Assembly (NCBI RefSeq): GCF_003335045.1
Contig: NZ_QOZG01000014.1
Location: 1-54,065 of the forward strand
Length of the DNA stretch: 54,065 nt
Source of the DNA: Paramesorhizobium salinisoli
Lineage (GTDB): Bacteria > Pseudomonadota > Alphaproteobacteria > Rhizobiales > Rhizobiaceae
Direction: 5' to 3'
The notes beneath the pieces are model-generated. The model was not told the DNA's origin. It saw only the letters and a program-made list of their open reading frames with translations, and made no database searches. The position numbers and the translations under genes were made by a program. This document shows positions 42,374-51,576 of this stretch, one piece after another. The stretch's first letter is position 1. Every line of letters begins with the position of its first letter.

Positions 42374-42442
42374 GGCCGGGTGGCGGAATGGTGACGCAGC
42401 GGACTGCAAATCCGTTTGGTCTGGTCAATTCCAGGTCCTCCA
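42374..42442 (+). pseudogene. Degenerate tRNA-Cys (GCA)
   Basis: The 5' acceptor strand GGCCGGG, the D-arm (GCGGAATGGTGACGC) and the anticodon arm (GCGGA-CTGCAAA-TCCGT, anticodon GCA) are those of tRNA-Cys. The T-arm then has a 6-base loop (TCAATT instead of the TTCGATT type). The 3' acceptor strand, expected as CCCGGCC, is reduced to about TCC before TCCA. Overall about 69 bases instead of about 74. The 3' third is damaged, so it is probably non-functional. Confidence 0.55.
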
Positions 42443-42486
42443 ACATGTAAAATGTGAGCACCGCGGTGCGTGCGAGAGGGTTGGAA

Positions 42487-43170
42487 ATGGCGATTGTCGA
42501 TGAAATCCTGATCGGGGCAATTGCGCCACTTGGCTCCCGTGCAGTTCCAAGCGGCATCGACAAGCATCCGGTGCAGGGCCGATCCCTTCTTGGACCGGAA
42601 GGGTTTGTCGGTGATACCCAAGGCGACCGCAAGCATCATGGCGGCGTCGAAAAAGCCGTCCATCATTATGCCTATGAGCATTATGCGCACTGGATCGCCA
42701 CTCTCGGAAGCTGCAGCGTGCTCACCAGGCCGGGGGCCTTCGGGGAGAACCTGTCGACACGCGGCCTGACCGAACAGGACGTCTCCATCGGCGATACATT
42801 CAGGCTCGGCCAGGCCGTACTTCAGGTCAGCCAGGGCCGCCAGCCCTGCTGGAAGCTCAATGCGCGCTTCGATACCGCCGATATGGCAATGCGGGTTCAG
42901 AAGTCGGGCATGACCGGATGGTACTACAGAGTGCTTGAACCCGGATATATCGAGCCGGGCGATGAACTCTATCCGCTGGACCGAGTTTCACCGGAATGGA
43001 CGATCCAGCGGCTTTGGCGCGTGCTTTATGTCGACACGATGAACCATGACGAACTTGCCGCCATGGTTGAGCTCGACCATCTGCCGGAAAGCTGGCGAGG
43101 CTATGCGCGAAGGCGTCTGCAGACGCGGGTAGTCGAGGATTGGTCACGACGCCTCCAGGGAGAGGCTTAG
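42487..43170 (+). CDS. MOSC-domain protein (YiiM-like)
   Basis: A 227-residue protein. GFVGDTQGDRKHHGGVEKAV and HHYAYEHY, then GAFGENLSTRGLTEQDVSIG and LQVSQGRQPCWKLNARFD are the MOSC beta-barrel with its conserved Cys (QPCWKL). It is followed by a C-terminal helical 3-alpha domain (WRVLYVDTMNHDELAAMVEL). YiiM-type proteins use the molybdenum cofactor to reduce N-hydroxylated compounds. ATG 42487 is preferred over an upstream in-frame start because of the GGTTGGA-like site. Confidence 0.9.
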   Translation: MAIVDEILIGAIAPLGSRAVPSGIDKHPVQGRSLLGPEGFVGDTQGDRKHHGGVEKAVHHYAYEHYAHWIATLGSCSVLTRPGAFGENLSTRGLTEQDVSIGDTFRLGQAVLQVSQGRQPCWKLNARFDTADMAMRVQKSGMTGWYYRVLEPGYIEPGDELYPLDRVSPEWTIQRLWRVLYVDTMNHDELAAMVELDHLPESWRGYARRRLQTRVVEDWSRRLQGEA

Positions 43171-43281
43171 CCATTGGCCTGATCGGGCGTATGCCGCGCG
43201 ATTGCCGAATTGCGCCTGCCATTCCTTGACCGTAATCTGGACCATCAAAATGAATCAAAATAGAAAAAGAAGACATGCCGG

Positions 43282-44724
43282 ATGGGCAAGGGAACCACAC
43301 TCGCGATCGAGGTCAGACCGGAAGCGCGTGAGCCCATGTTTCTCGCTTTGGCGCGAACGATAGTCCAGGAGATCGAGCGCGGGCGCCTGAAACCTGGCGA
43401 TCCGCTGCCGGGGACGCGGGCGCTCTCGCTAAACCTGGAGCTCAACCGCAATACGGTGGACGCGGCCTATCACGAGCTGGCCATGCAAGGCTGGCTGGTG
43501 ACGGAGCCATCGCGGGGCACCTTCGTCGCCACGGACCTTCCCGACATGGCCAAGCATCCGCAGCCCGTGCGCCCGGCGGGCCAGACAACCACGTCTGTCC
43601 GAACGGCGGAGCGCGTGCTTCTTCGCTTGTCTGACGGCTCCCCCGACGTGCGCCTGATGCCGACCACAGCCTTTGCCCAGGCGTTTCGCCGTGCGCTCAC
43701 CAGCGCCGCCTTCGCCACGGGCGGCACCTATGGCGATCCACGTGGGAGCAGCAAGTTGCGCGAGGCGCTATCATCCTATTTACGAGACGCGCGTGGCCTG
43801 ACGGCTGCTGCATCTGAAATCCTCGTGACGCGCGGCAGTCAGATGGCGCTCTTTCTGGCGGCCTAGGCAGTGGCCTATCCCGGCGCCCTCATTGCCGTCG
43901 AGCGGCCCGGCTATCCTCTCGCGTGGTCCGCATTTCGCGCGGCAGGCGCTGATGTCATTGGCGTTCCGGTCGATGGCGGAGGGATCGATGTCGATGCGCT
44001 GGAGAAGATCGCCCGAACCAATGGCCGTTTGCGCGGCGTCTATGTCACGCCTCACCATCAATATCCGACCACCGTGACGATGGGTGTCGCGCGGCGGCTG
44101 CGGCTGCTCGACGTTGCCCGCCGGTTTGGCCTGGTCATTATCGAGGATGACTATGACAACGAATATCGTTTCGATGGCCGGCCGATCTTGCCGCTTGCTG
44201 CGCGGGCGCAGAGCGATCTTGCGATCATCTATATCGGATCACTGTCCAAGCTTTTGGCTCCGGGCATCCGCCTTGGCTATGCGGTCGCACCGCCGCAAAT
44301 CCTGATTCAGATGGCGGACAGGCGCGAGGCGCTGGAGCGACAGGGCGATCTGCCGCTGGAACACGCACTTGCCGATCTCATCGAGGATGGAACGATCAAG
44401 CGCCATGCCCGCAAGGCGCGGCGCGTCTATCATGCGCGCCGCGACCTCATGGCACGGTTGCTTGGAGAGCGGCTGTCCGAAGACGCACAATTCACGCTGC
44501 CTGCCGGCGGGCTGGCAATCTGGCTGCGCCTGAACGATGGACTGAGCGCCGAGACATGGGCCGTCAGTGCCGCGAAACTCGGTCTTTCGGTCATGCCGGG
44601 CATTCACTTCGATCTTGAGACGATGAAACCGGCGGAAGCATTCCGGCTCGGCTTCGCGGGCCTCGACGAACACGAACTGACGCGCGCCATCGATATATTC
44701 GAGCGGGCGAAGCCCTCCAGCTGA
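43282..44724 (+). pseudogene. MocR/PdxR-type GntR-aminotransferase regulator interrupted by an in-frame TAG
   Basis: Both halves are in the same frame. Residues 1-194 hold the GntR helix-turn-helix (IVQEIERGRLKPGDPLPGTR, LNRNTVDAAYHELAMQGWLV) and the start of the fold-I aminotransferase domain, ending VTRGSQMALFLAA. A TAG at 43864-43866 follows. The reading then continues AVAYPGALIAVERPGYPLAW, through the PLP region (DDYDNEYRFDGRP, IIYIGSLSKLLAPGIRLGYA with the Schiff-base Lys) to 44724. An intact relative would have Lys or Gln at the stop, so a single point change explains it. Translation may restart at GTG 43870, but the HTH would then be separate. Confidence 0.85.
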
Positions 44725-44979
44725 GTCCGCTGGTCGTGTTCCTTGTGGCGCGACCGTCATAATCGGCCCAGCTTTTGCAGGTCTTCAAGCGGATCGATCT
44801 TTCATTCGACCCCTCGACACGCCGTTTTCCGTCGTTGTGGGCCAGACCGCGATCGTCGGCGAGACGGTTCTGGCAAGGCTGGGCGGTAAAGCAGCTGCGC
44901 GACAGTACAAAACAAGTTAGGGCAGCCAGCCCAGCAGGCGATGTCCTCGCGCCGGCGGTAAAATTTAATGGGGAGGCGG

Positions 44980-45677
44980 CTAATATGTCCCCTGAAGCCA
45001 TTCGGTGAAGGTTTTCCGAGCAGCCTCGCGCAGCGTCGGTCCATGCTTTGTCGCGTCGGCGCGAAGGGCACGAGGATCGATGCCAGCCGAGGCAAGTTCG
45101 GCAGCATGGCCGATCAGCCAGCGTTCGATCCCTGCGCAGGCATCCACTTCCGGATGGAACTGAAGACCAAGAACATTCCGCCCGATCGCGAAGCCTTGGG
45201 TTGCGCACAATGCCGTCGTGGCGAGGCTGGCCGCGCCCTCGGGCATATCGAAGGCGTCCCCATGCCAATGAAGCACGCGAACGCCTTCCAGGTGCCGAAG
45301 CGGCCCAACCCGCCCGGCCTCTGTCAGCGAGAGCGAGGAAAAGCCGATTTCCTTGTATCCCATTGGTGCGACTTTTGCCCCGAGTGCCTCGGCGATCATT
45401 TGAGCGCCGAGGCAGATGCCTAGTGTCGGACGTCCCGACGCCAGGCGCTTTTCAAGGAGTTGGCGTTCTTCCTCAAGGAAGGGGTAGGCGTCCGTCTCAT
45501 AGACCCCGACCGGACCTCCCAGGACAATCATCAGATCGGGAGCGGCGGGGTCGTCCACAGCTCGTCCATGCCAATATCGCAATAGTGGATACGATACCCG
45601 GAAGCCGTGAGCACGGCCTCCCACGTGCCGAGATCTTCAAAATAGAGGTGGCGAATGACTGCGGCCGTTTTCAGCAT
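44980..45677 (-). pseudogene. Class I glutamine amidotransferase-like protein with a frameshift
   Basis: The 5' part, from ATG 45677, reads MLKTAAVIRHLYFEDLGTWE then YRIHYCDIGMDELWTT. Near 45545 it shifts frame. The rest continues DPAAPDLMIVLGGPVGVYET, GICLGAQMIAEALG (nucleophile Cys), VLHWHGDAFDMPEG and LGLQFHPEV (catalytic His), to 44980. All catalytic residues of a GATase1 domain are present in the second part, but no start codon with a ribosome site restores the N-terminus. Either a real lesion or a sequencing indel. It follows the thioredoxin-like gene on the same strand. Confidence 0.75.
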
Positions 45678-45705
45678 GCCGCGTGCTGCGGTTGTGACCA
45701 TGATC

Positions 45706-45912
45706 TCAGCCCAACTCAGATAGGTCTGCACTATGATTAATGTGATAGACGGCTTTGACGCCGGCCGTGCGCGCTTCTGCAATCCTGTCCCTGGCATCGC
45801 CGAAATGGACGGATTCGATCGCATAGCGGTTGCGGTCGAGCGCATCGACAAATCGTTCTTCCGCATCGATGCAGACCGTGCAGCCGGCGTGATAGAAGAC
45901 TGCCTTTTCCAC
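45706..45912 (-). CDS. Short thioredoxin/glutaredoxin-like protein
   Basis: A 68-residue protein starting at GTG 45912. MEKAVFYHAGCTVCIDAEER has a CxxC (CTVC) at the usual position after the first strand. ESVHFGDARDRIAEARTAGV continues the fold, but the expected segment with a cis-Pro loop (SVPALV-type) between TAGVKAV and YHINHSADLSELG is missing. The shortening suggests a small in-frame deletion and doubtful redox function. It directly precedes the amidotransferase gene. Confidence 0.6.
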   Translation of the reverse strand: MEKAVFYHAGCTVCIDAEERFVDALDRNRYAIESVHFGDARDRIAEARTAGVKAVYHINHSADLSELG

Positions 45913-46344
45913 CTTGATCTATACTCCTGTGATTGATGAAGCGGTTTCCATGAAACCAGCATATACGGGGAGTATTGTCCGCCGGCCCATCTCGGGAGGT
46001 CCGGTTCTCATTTGAACGTTGGGCCGGATCAGCCAACCGTTCCAGGGGCCCCTCCGTTGCGAAACCAGGCCAGCAATAGGCGTCGCCGGTCGGGCGCGCG
46101 CCGTGAAGCTGGGCGCATGATTCCAGGATTGACTGCCCAGAGCATATTGGGATTGGCGAGCGAGGTCGGCCAGGGTCGCCTGAGGGCTATCTTTTTCGTT
46201 GGATGGGGTGTGTTTTGTCACAGTCTGTCAGACCGTACCTAATTAAAGAAGACCCCCGTTAAATGGAGAGCGACACCATTCTTTCGATGTCGAGTAACTG
46301 GAATTTGGCCGCAAAGAGGCGCGTTATCGGTGTGTGTGGGCACT
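45913..46344. other. Gene-free stretch between the thioredoxin-like and LysR genes
   Basis: About 430 bases. Minus-strand readings here are protein-like only in short patches (for example SPQATLADLARQSQYALGSQ) and match no family that I know. Promoters for the leftward thioredoxin-like gene must lie near 45920-45990. Confidence 0.4.
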
Positions 46345-47322
46345 TTAAGCTCTCATCGCCGCCGTTTCTTGTATGATGATCGATCGAACCCACGATTGGG
46401 TGGGATCAACATCGGACTTGGCGTGCCAGATTGCGACGACTTCAAACCTTGGGCTTGCAAAAGGCAGGACGTAGCTGGTCAGGCCAAAGGTCGTCGACAG
46501 CACGCGGGCTGAGACGCTTGGCACATTGGCCAACAGGTTCGCTGACTTCAGCAGGTGGGGCAAAGTTGAGAACCGCTCCACCACGACGGAAACCCGTCGC
46601 GATGCGCCCAATTCCCGAAGGGATTCGTCTATCAGGCCGCTCGAAAGGCCGTTTGCCGAAACGAGCGCATGCGGTGTTGCCGTGTACGCGCTTAGGGTCA
46701 TAGCACTCTTTGATCGCGGTGCAGCGCTGCCGGAAAGGACGACGAAACTTTCTGTATAGAGAGCTTGTACACGATGACGCGCTTCTTGCCGGGACGGTCG
46801 CGCGCAGATGACGAGATCGACCAGATCCTCGTCAAGCATCGTGGCAGCAGTGCTGTAGTCTCCAGCGCGTATGACGAGGTCCATATTGGGCGCGTCGTCC
46901 TGGAGCCGGCGGATCAACCGCGGACCGAGGTTGATCTCGATATCGTCGGTCATTGCAACGCGGATGGTCCGACAGGCGGTTGCGGGTTCGAACTCGCCGT
47001 TGGCCAGAAGCGCCGCGTTGATCTCGGTCAAAGCTGGGAGGATCCTCTCATAGAGCTGCTGCGCGAACGGGGTGGGCACAAGCCCCGACTTTGCGCGAAC
47101 GAAAAGATCGGTCGCTAGAATCGCGCGAAGCCGTGTCAATGCCATGCTGACTCCGGAGGGGCCAAGATAGAGGCGTCGCGCCGCGCCCCTGACACCTCCT
47201 TCGCGCATGACCGCAGAGAAGACCAGTAGCAGATTTAGATCTATTCGCCGCAGCTCGTATTCATTGAACGTGTTCCACTGGGAGGGAGAGGAATGTTCAT
47301 TGGTCGTGAATTTGTGTTTCAT
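46345..47322 (-). CDS. LysR-family transcriptional regulator (NodD/LeuO-like architecture)
   Basis: A 325-residue regulator. The helix-turn-helix is RRIDLNLLLVFSAVMREGGV then ARRLYLGPSGVSMALTRLRA. The effector domain has ATACRTIRVAMTDDIEINLG and MLDEDLVDLVICARPS. The RIDLNLL start and the MTDDIE effector segment are typical of the NodD/PcpR subgroup. I chose ATG 47322 (MKHKFTTNEH); the longer reading starts at a GTG. It is divergent from the quinone oxidoreductase at 47400 with under 80 bp between them. Confidence 0.9.
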   Translation of the reverse strand: MKHKFTTNEHSSPSQWNTFNEYELRRIDLNLLLVFSAVMREGGVRGAARRLYLGPSGVSMALTRLRAILATDLFVRAKSGLVPTPFAQQLYERILPALTEINAALLANGEFEPATACRTIRVAMTDDIEINLGPRLIRRLQDDAPNMDLVIRAGDYSTAATMLDEDLVDLVICARPSRQEARHRVQALYTESFVVLSGSAAPRSKSAMTLSAYTATPHALVSANGLSSGLIDESLRELGASRRVSVVVERFSTLPHLLKSANLLANVPSVSARVLSTTFGLTSYVLPFASPRFEVVAIWHAKSDVDPTQSWVRSIIIQETAAMRA

Positions 47323-47399
47323 GGCGATCAATTTGACTGAATTCACTCGATAGCGCGACAACAATCCTTCCACGCAACGTCAAGAACGGCAGGTCCAAA

Positions 47400-48398
47400 A
47401 TGGTATCTATGATGAAGGTCACTGCGATCATGCGGTATGGCGACGACGCGTTTGAGGAGCGCCGAGTGCCGCGCCCGGTCGCCGCCGAGGGGCAACTGCT
47501 CATTCGTAACTGTGCCACCGGCGTCAACAACATCGACCTGATGATCCGGCGAGGCGAGCTCGCACAGGCTGCACAATTGCCGTTCGTCCCCGGGGTGGAA
47601 GGAGCCGGAGTCGTCGAAACTGTAGGCGCCGGGGTTTCGCAATTCGAGGCTGGGCAGAGAGTCATGTGGTTTGGACCTTTCGCGGCGGGCGGCTACGGAC
47701 AGTTCGTTTGCATCGATGCCCGCTATGTCGCGCCGATAGGCGAGGAGATCACATTCTTTGCAGCGGCAGCCACGCCGGTGGCGTATGTCACAGCCCATCA
47801 TATGCTTTTCGATTACGGGCGACTGAAGGCGGGAAGCTGGGTGCTCGTACGCTCAGCGGCGGGTGGGGTAGGTGTCGCGGCCCTGCAACTTGCGCGAAAC
47901 GCAGGTTTCAGAGCCATCGCACTGACCGATAAAACAAAGCATGATTTCGTCTTGGCCAACGGTGCCTTTGCGGCCTTCGACTATAAGGAAAGCTCGATGT
48001 TCGACCAAGTGATGCAACTCACAAAAGGTCGTGGCGTCGAAGTCTGTCTGAACGCTGTCGCGGGCTCGACGATAGCGGAGGACTTGATGTTACTGTCACC
48101 GATGGGCCAGGTGATCAGCTTCGGTCACCTGGCTGGTCCTCCGACAGGCAGTGCCGCCGACCTTCTTATGACCCATTTCACCAAGAGCATTGGAATTCGC
48201 GTATCGGACATCTACACTTATTATACGGCCGATCCGGTAGGGCTGTCAGCTACTCTTTCCAAAATAGCCACTGACCTCCGGGCTGGACGCATCGTTCCCC
48301 AAGTGTTCGACGTTCAGCCGGTCGCTGCCGTGGCAAAAGCCCACACGTACCTGGAGGCCGGCACGGTTCGGGGCAAGATCGTGATCTCAATCGACTGA
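47400..48398 (+). CDS. Zinc-independent MDR quinone oxidoreductase (QOR-like)
   Basis: A 332-residue protein. GVNNIDLMIRRGELAQAAQL, FVPGVEGAGVVETVGAGVSQ and FEAGQRVMW form the GroES-like domain. LVRSAAGGVGVAALQLARNA is the NADPH-binding motif (AAGGVG), and the C-terminus VAKAHTYLEAGTVRGKIVI is characteristic of QOR. The Zn ligands of alcohol dehydrogenases are absent. It should reduce quinones or enones with NADPH and is probably controlled by the divergent LysR protein. Confidence 0.92.
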   Translation: MVSMMKVTAIMRYGDDAFEERRVPRPVAAEGQLLIRNCATGVNNIDLMIRRGELAQAAQLPFVPGVEGAGVVETVGAGVSQFEAGQRVMWFGPFAAGGYGQFVCIDARYVAPIGEEITFFAAAATPVAYVTAHHMLFDYGRLKAGSWVLVRSAAGGVGVAALQLARNAGFRAIALTDKTKHDFVLANGAFAAFDYKESSMFDQVMQLTKGRGVEVCLNAVAGSTIAEDLMLLSPMGQVISFGHLAGPPTGSAADLLMTHFTKSIGIRVSDIYTYYTADPVGLSATLSKIATDLRAGRIVPQVFDVQPVAAVAKAHTYLEAGTVRGKIVISID

Positions 48399-48452
48399 CC
48401 TCCCTTAGAGTCCGGGCACCGTTGCTTGAAATGGCATGCGGCGGCCCCACAG

Positions 48453-48629
48453 TTATGCGAAAAACTGTATCGTCGTGCCAGTAGCGAAATCAGCTTCCGA
48501 AACAATCAACTCTGCGTTTGAATACACGGCCTTGTCATGCGGATCGATGGCGCCGCCAATGTGAGCCAGATGCATAGGGGTGAGAAGCACCGCGTCAATC
48601 TCGTTACAATCCAGCCCTGCGTGCGGCAA
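48453..48629 (-). pseudogene. Metallo-beta-lactamase-fold hydrolase, internal remnant
   Basis: The minus strand reads AGLDCNEIDAVLLTPMHLAH then IGGAIDPHDKAVYSNAELIV and SEADFA, ending at a stop at 48453. It corresponds to the THxHxDHxGG motif region of MBL-fold hydrolases. Two key positions are changed: THxH became TPMH, and the Asp of HLDH became Ala. No N-terminus or C-terminal half is found. It lies between the QOR gene and the next LysR gene. Confidence 0.6.
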
Positions 48630-48661
48630 CTACTTCGTCAAGACTGCGGTGGCGGTGGGGA

Positions 48662-49579
48662 TCACGACAGGTCAATATCGGCAATGGCCGCGACGATCGT
48701 TCTGCGCAGCCAGACATGTCTCGGGGCATCCTGATGGCGTGCATGCCAGGCGAGGCTCATGACCACGCTCTCCAGGTCGAGCGGCGGCGGCGCCATCACG
48801 AAGCGTCGCATGTCAGCGGCCGTTCGAGCCAGACTGGAGGGCAGCGTCATGACCAGGTCGGAGCGCGCGGCGATTTCGACTGCCGCGAAGAAGCTTGGGA
48901 CCCGAACCTTTACCCGGCGTCGCCTGCCCGAGCGAGCGAGGATCTCATCAACCCAGGCTCGGCCGGTCCCGGTGATGCTGACGACGACATGGTCCAATTC
49001 TAGAAACCGTTCCAACGTAAGCATCCTGCCCGCGGCAGGATGGTCGGCTCGCATCAGGGTTACGAAGTCATCCTGGTAGAGCTTGCGTTTCCGGATTCCG
49101 GCAGGCGCGTTCTCGACGACACCGATGAGGGCCTCGACCGCGTCGGTTTCAAGCATCTCCAGCGGCCGCAGCCCTGGCGGCACCACTTCGAGATCGACCG
49201 CCGGCGCTTGCTCCGCAAGACTGGCGATCAGGCGCGGAGCGAGTACTGCGGCTTCAAGATCCAGCATCAGCAGGCGCACGGACCCGGTCGCCTGCATCGG
49301 ATCGAATGCTCTGCCGGCGAGAAGTTGGCTGACGCCTGCCAAGGTGCTGCGCAGCAAAGAACGCATCTCCTCCGCGCGCGCTGTGAGCAGATATCCACCC
49401 GGTCCGTTTACCAGAAGCGCGTCGGAGAAAAGTCTCCGCAGCCTCGCGAGCGCCCGGCTGGCAGCGGGTTGGCTCATGCCAAGCCGCACTGCAGCTCGGG
49501 TTACGCTTCGCTCCTCAAGCAATGTTTCGAGCACGACCAGCAGGTTGAGGTCGGCGGTTTTCAAATCCACTTCACGCAT
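48662..49579 (-). CDS. LysR-family transcriptional regulator
   Basis: A 305-residue protein: REVDLKTADLNLLVVLETLL then VTRAAVRLGMSQPAASRALA (helix-turn-helix), and the effector domain beginning ATGSVRLLMLDLEAAVLAPR. The DLNLL start marks the same LysR subgroup as the neighbour at 46345. ATG 49579 is preferred over the longer reading, which runs into the divergent promoter. It is divergent from the NmrA-like gene at 49659 with 79 bp between the start codons. Confidence 0.9.
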   Translation of the reverse strand: MREVDLKTADLNLLVVLETLLEERSVTRAAVRLGMSQPAASRALARLRRLFSDALLVNGPGGYLLTARAEEMRSLLRSTLAGVSQLLAGRAFDPMQATGSVRLLMLDLEAAVLAPRLIASLAEQAPAVDLEVVPPGLRPLEMLETDAVEALIGVVENAPAGIRKRKLYQDDFVTLMRADHPAAGRMLTLERFLELDHVVVSITGTGRAWVDEILARSGRRRRVKVRVPSFFAAVEIAARSDLVMTLPSSLARTAADMRRFVMAPPPLDLESVVMSLAWHARHQDAPRHVWLRRTIVAAIADIDLS

Positions 49580-49658
49580 AGGCATAATGTACATCATGCA
49601 TTCGACGCATGGCAACTCGCGCCTTAGTATCCGGAGCGTCAACCAAGGAGAAATCGAC

Positions 49659-50540
49659 ATGTATGTAGTGCTTGGAGCAAACGGGCGAACCGGCGGCGAG
49701 ACCGCCCGCGCCTTGATTGAATTGCGCAAACCTGTTCGCGTCGTGCTGCGACGACCGGAGCAGGCCGAAAAGTGGATTGAGTTGGGGGCCGACGTGGCGA
49801 TCGGCAGTATTGACGACGTGCCAAGCCTTGCCGCAGCATTAGGGGACGCGTCGGGCGCCTTCCTGCTCTCTCCTCCGCCCGTAATCGGCGATCCCTATAG
49901 ACGAGTTGACGAGGTCGGCAGCGCACTTGCAGAAGCGGTGCGACAGGTCGGGCTGTCAAAGGTGGTTGCCCTGTCTTCCGTCGGTGCCCAGCACGAAACG
50001 GGCACAGGCGTTATCGCAACGCTCAATGGCCTGGAAAAGCATCTCGGGGGGGCAGCGCCGTCAACGATCTTCCTGCGGCCGGGTTATTTCGTCGAGACCT
50101 GGAGCGAGGTAGCACCGACTGTGATGGCCGACGGAGTGCTTCCGAGCTTTCTCGAACCCTCGCAGAAGATCCCGATGGTCAGCACGATCGACGTGGGGCG
50201 CACCGTCGCCCGTCTGCTCAGTGACCACTTCAGCGGCAACCGGATCGTTGAACTGCGGGGTCCGCAGGACTGGAGCGCCAACGATGTCGCGGCCGCATTC
50301 GGCAGGGCGCTCGGTCGCCCAGTGGAGACGGTGTTCGTTCCGCCCGAGGCGCGTGCTGCGGTGCTCACGCTGGAAGGGGTCTCTCCGGAAGTCATCGATG
50401 CGCTGCTCGGAATGTATGATGGCATTGCCAGCGGCAGGGTCGAGCACGAAGAGGGCACTGAACAGCGCCGCGGCTCCGTTGCGTTGGCCGACGCGGTCGA
50501 ACGGATTGTGCGGAAAATGGGAGAGGGTGCGGCGATCTAG
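49659..50540 (+). CDS. NmrA-like NAD(P)-binding protein
   Basis: A 293-residue protein. The N-terminal MYVVLGANGRTGGETARALI is the GxxGxTG nucleotide-binding loop. VVLRRPEQAEKWIELGADVA, then GAFLLSPPP and VVALSSVGAQHETGTGVIAT are the NmrA/QOR2-type blocks, and WSANDVAAAFGRALGRPVET is the usual C-terminal block. The family includes redox-sensing regulators and NADPH:quinone reductases (QorB-like). ATG 49659 has AAGGAG upstream. Probable target of the divergent LysR. Confidence 0.9.
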   Translation: MYVVLGANGRTGGETARALIELRKPVRVVLRRPEQAEKWIELGADVAIGSIDDVPSLAAALGDASGAFLLSPPPVIGDPYRRVDEVGSALAEAVRQVGLSKVVALSSVGAQHETGTGVIATLNGLEKHLGGAAPSTIFLRPGYFVETWSEVAPTVMADGVLPSFLEPSQKIPMVSTIDVGRTVARLLSDHFSGNRIVELRGPQDWSANDVAAAFGRALGRPVETVFVPPEARAAVLTLEGVSPEVIDALLGMYDGIASGRVEHEEGTEQRRGSVALADAVERIVRKMGEGAAI

Positions 50541-50841
50541 CTGCCTGAGGCTGAGATGGTTGCGGCGGCTAAAGGCGGCGGTTGGGGGACATCTTTTAAG
50601 GAGGTTTCCTTCGACGCCGACACGCCTCACGATCTCAGGTCCGTGACAATGAGTGTGGTCAGCCTCCTATACGGTGTCGAGCCGGTCCGATGAGGAACGG
50701 CGCTAAATTCGGATAAGTCCACGCGGATGTGACTGCTCCATGATGCGGACGAACATCTTGGCAAAACTCGGTTCAATAGGCGATCTGCCCGTCCACCAGC
50801 CGCCCCGACGCTGGGAAATTTCTTGTTTCAATACCAAGGTG
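50541..50841. other. Gap between the NmrA-like and TetR genes
   Basis: About 300 bases between converging genes. The 61-residue minus-strand reading at 50703-50888 overlaps the TetR gene end and has no family resemblance. Nothing else seen. Confidence 0.4.
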
Positions 50842-51462
50842 TCAAGCGACGCCCCAGTCCTCCATGATGTGATCGAGTTGGTCGGCACAGGCTCTGAGCG
50901 GCGCGGCGCTCTGGCTGGCTCTGGCCATCGTCATGGCGCCTGAATAGGCCGCAACGACGAGCGTTGCGAAGGCATCGGGGTCGACCCTATCGAGCGGCTC
51001 CTGGCCGGCACGGATCTTGTTCGCGATTGCGTCGCACCAGCGCCGGAAGATCAACTCAATCTCCACGCGGAAATCCGGGTCCTGCCGCGCCATGTCATAG
51101 GACAGATTGTTCAGCGGGCAACCCATTACGAATCCACGGCCTTCAAGGTCGTGAACGATCTCCCCAAAGATGGAGAGAATTCCTTCGCGCGCGCCGGATG
51201 CCGCCTGCAATGGCGCGATCCACGTCTCCTCGACCGCTCTGGCTACCCTGTCACGCAAGACCGACATGCCAATGTCCTTCTTGGTCGGGAAATGATGGGC
51301 GAGCGCACCGCCGGAAACGGCGGCTTTCCGCTTGAGATCGTGCATCGAGGTCGTGTGGTAGCCATTGCCGACAAAGGCGGCATAGGCGGTGTCGATGAGT
51401 CTGTCCCTGGTCCCTTTAGGGTCGTTCCGCCGCCCGCCGGACCGAACCGTGTCCGTCTTCAT
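50842..51462 (-). CDS. TetR-family transcriptional regulator
   Basis: A 206-residue protein: DRLIDTAYAAFVGNGYHTTS then MHDLKRKAAVSGGALAHHFP (helix-turn-helix) and TKKDIGMSVLRDRVARAVEE. A C-terminal ligand domain contains GFVMGCPLNNLSYDMARQDP, as in the AcuR/YxaF-like subgroup. ATG 51462 is chosen because GGAGAGG stands 3-9 bases upstream. It is divergent from the NIPSNAP-GST pair, with two strong palindromes between them. Confidence 0.92.
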   Translation of the reverse strand: MKTDTVRSGGRRNDPKGTRDRLIDTAYAAFVGNGYHTTSMHDLKRKAAVSGGALAHHFPTKKDIGMSVLRDRVARAVEETWIAPLQAASGAREGILSIFGEIVHDLEGRGFVMGCPLNNLSYDMARQDPDFRVEIELIFRRWCDAIANKIRAGQEPLDRVDPDAFATLVVAAYSGAMTMARASQSAAPLRACADQLDHIMEDWGVA

Positions 51463-51506
51463 CTGCCTCTCCATCGTCTTTGGCTGGCTGGTCGCAAGAG
51501 AGCAAC

Positions 51507-51559
51507 TTGACAAAACAGGACAGGTGTCCTGTATAACCAAAACAGGACACCTGTCCTGT
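51507..51559 (+). promoter_or_regulatory. Promoter with twin TetR operators
   Basis: Two 18-bp palindromes, ACAGGACA-GG-TGTCCTGT at 51515-51532 and ACAGGACA-CC-TGTCCTGT at 51542-51559, each with perfect 8-bp arms, lie 27 bp apart. TTGACA at 51507-51512 and a TATAAC-like -10 near 51532 overlap the first site, so a bound TetR protein would block the rightward promoter of the NIPSNAP gene. Confidence 0.8.
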
Positions 51560-51576
51560 CAGTGGGAAGCTACACG

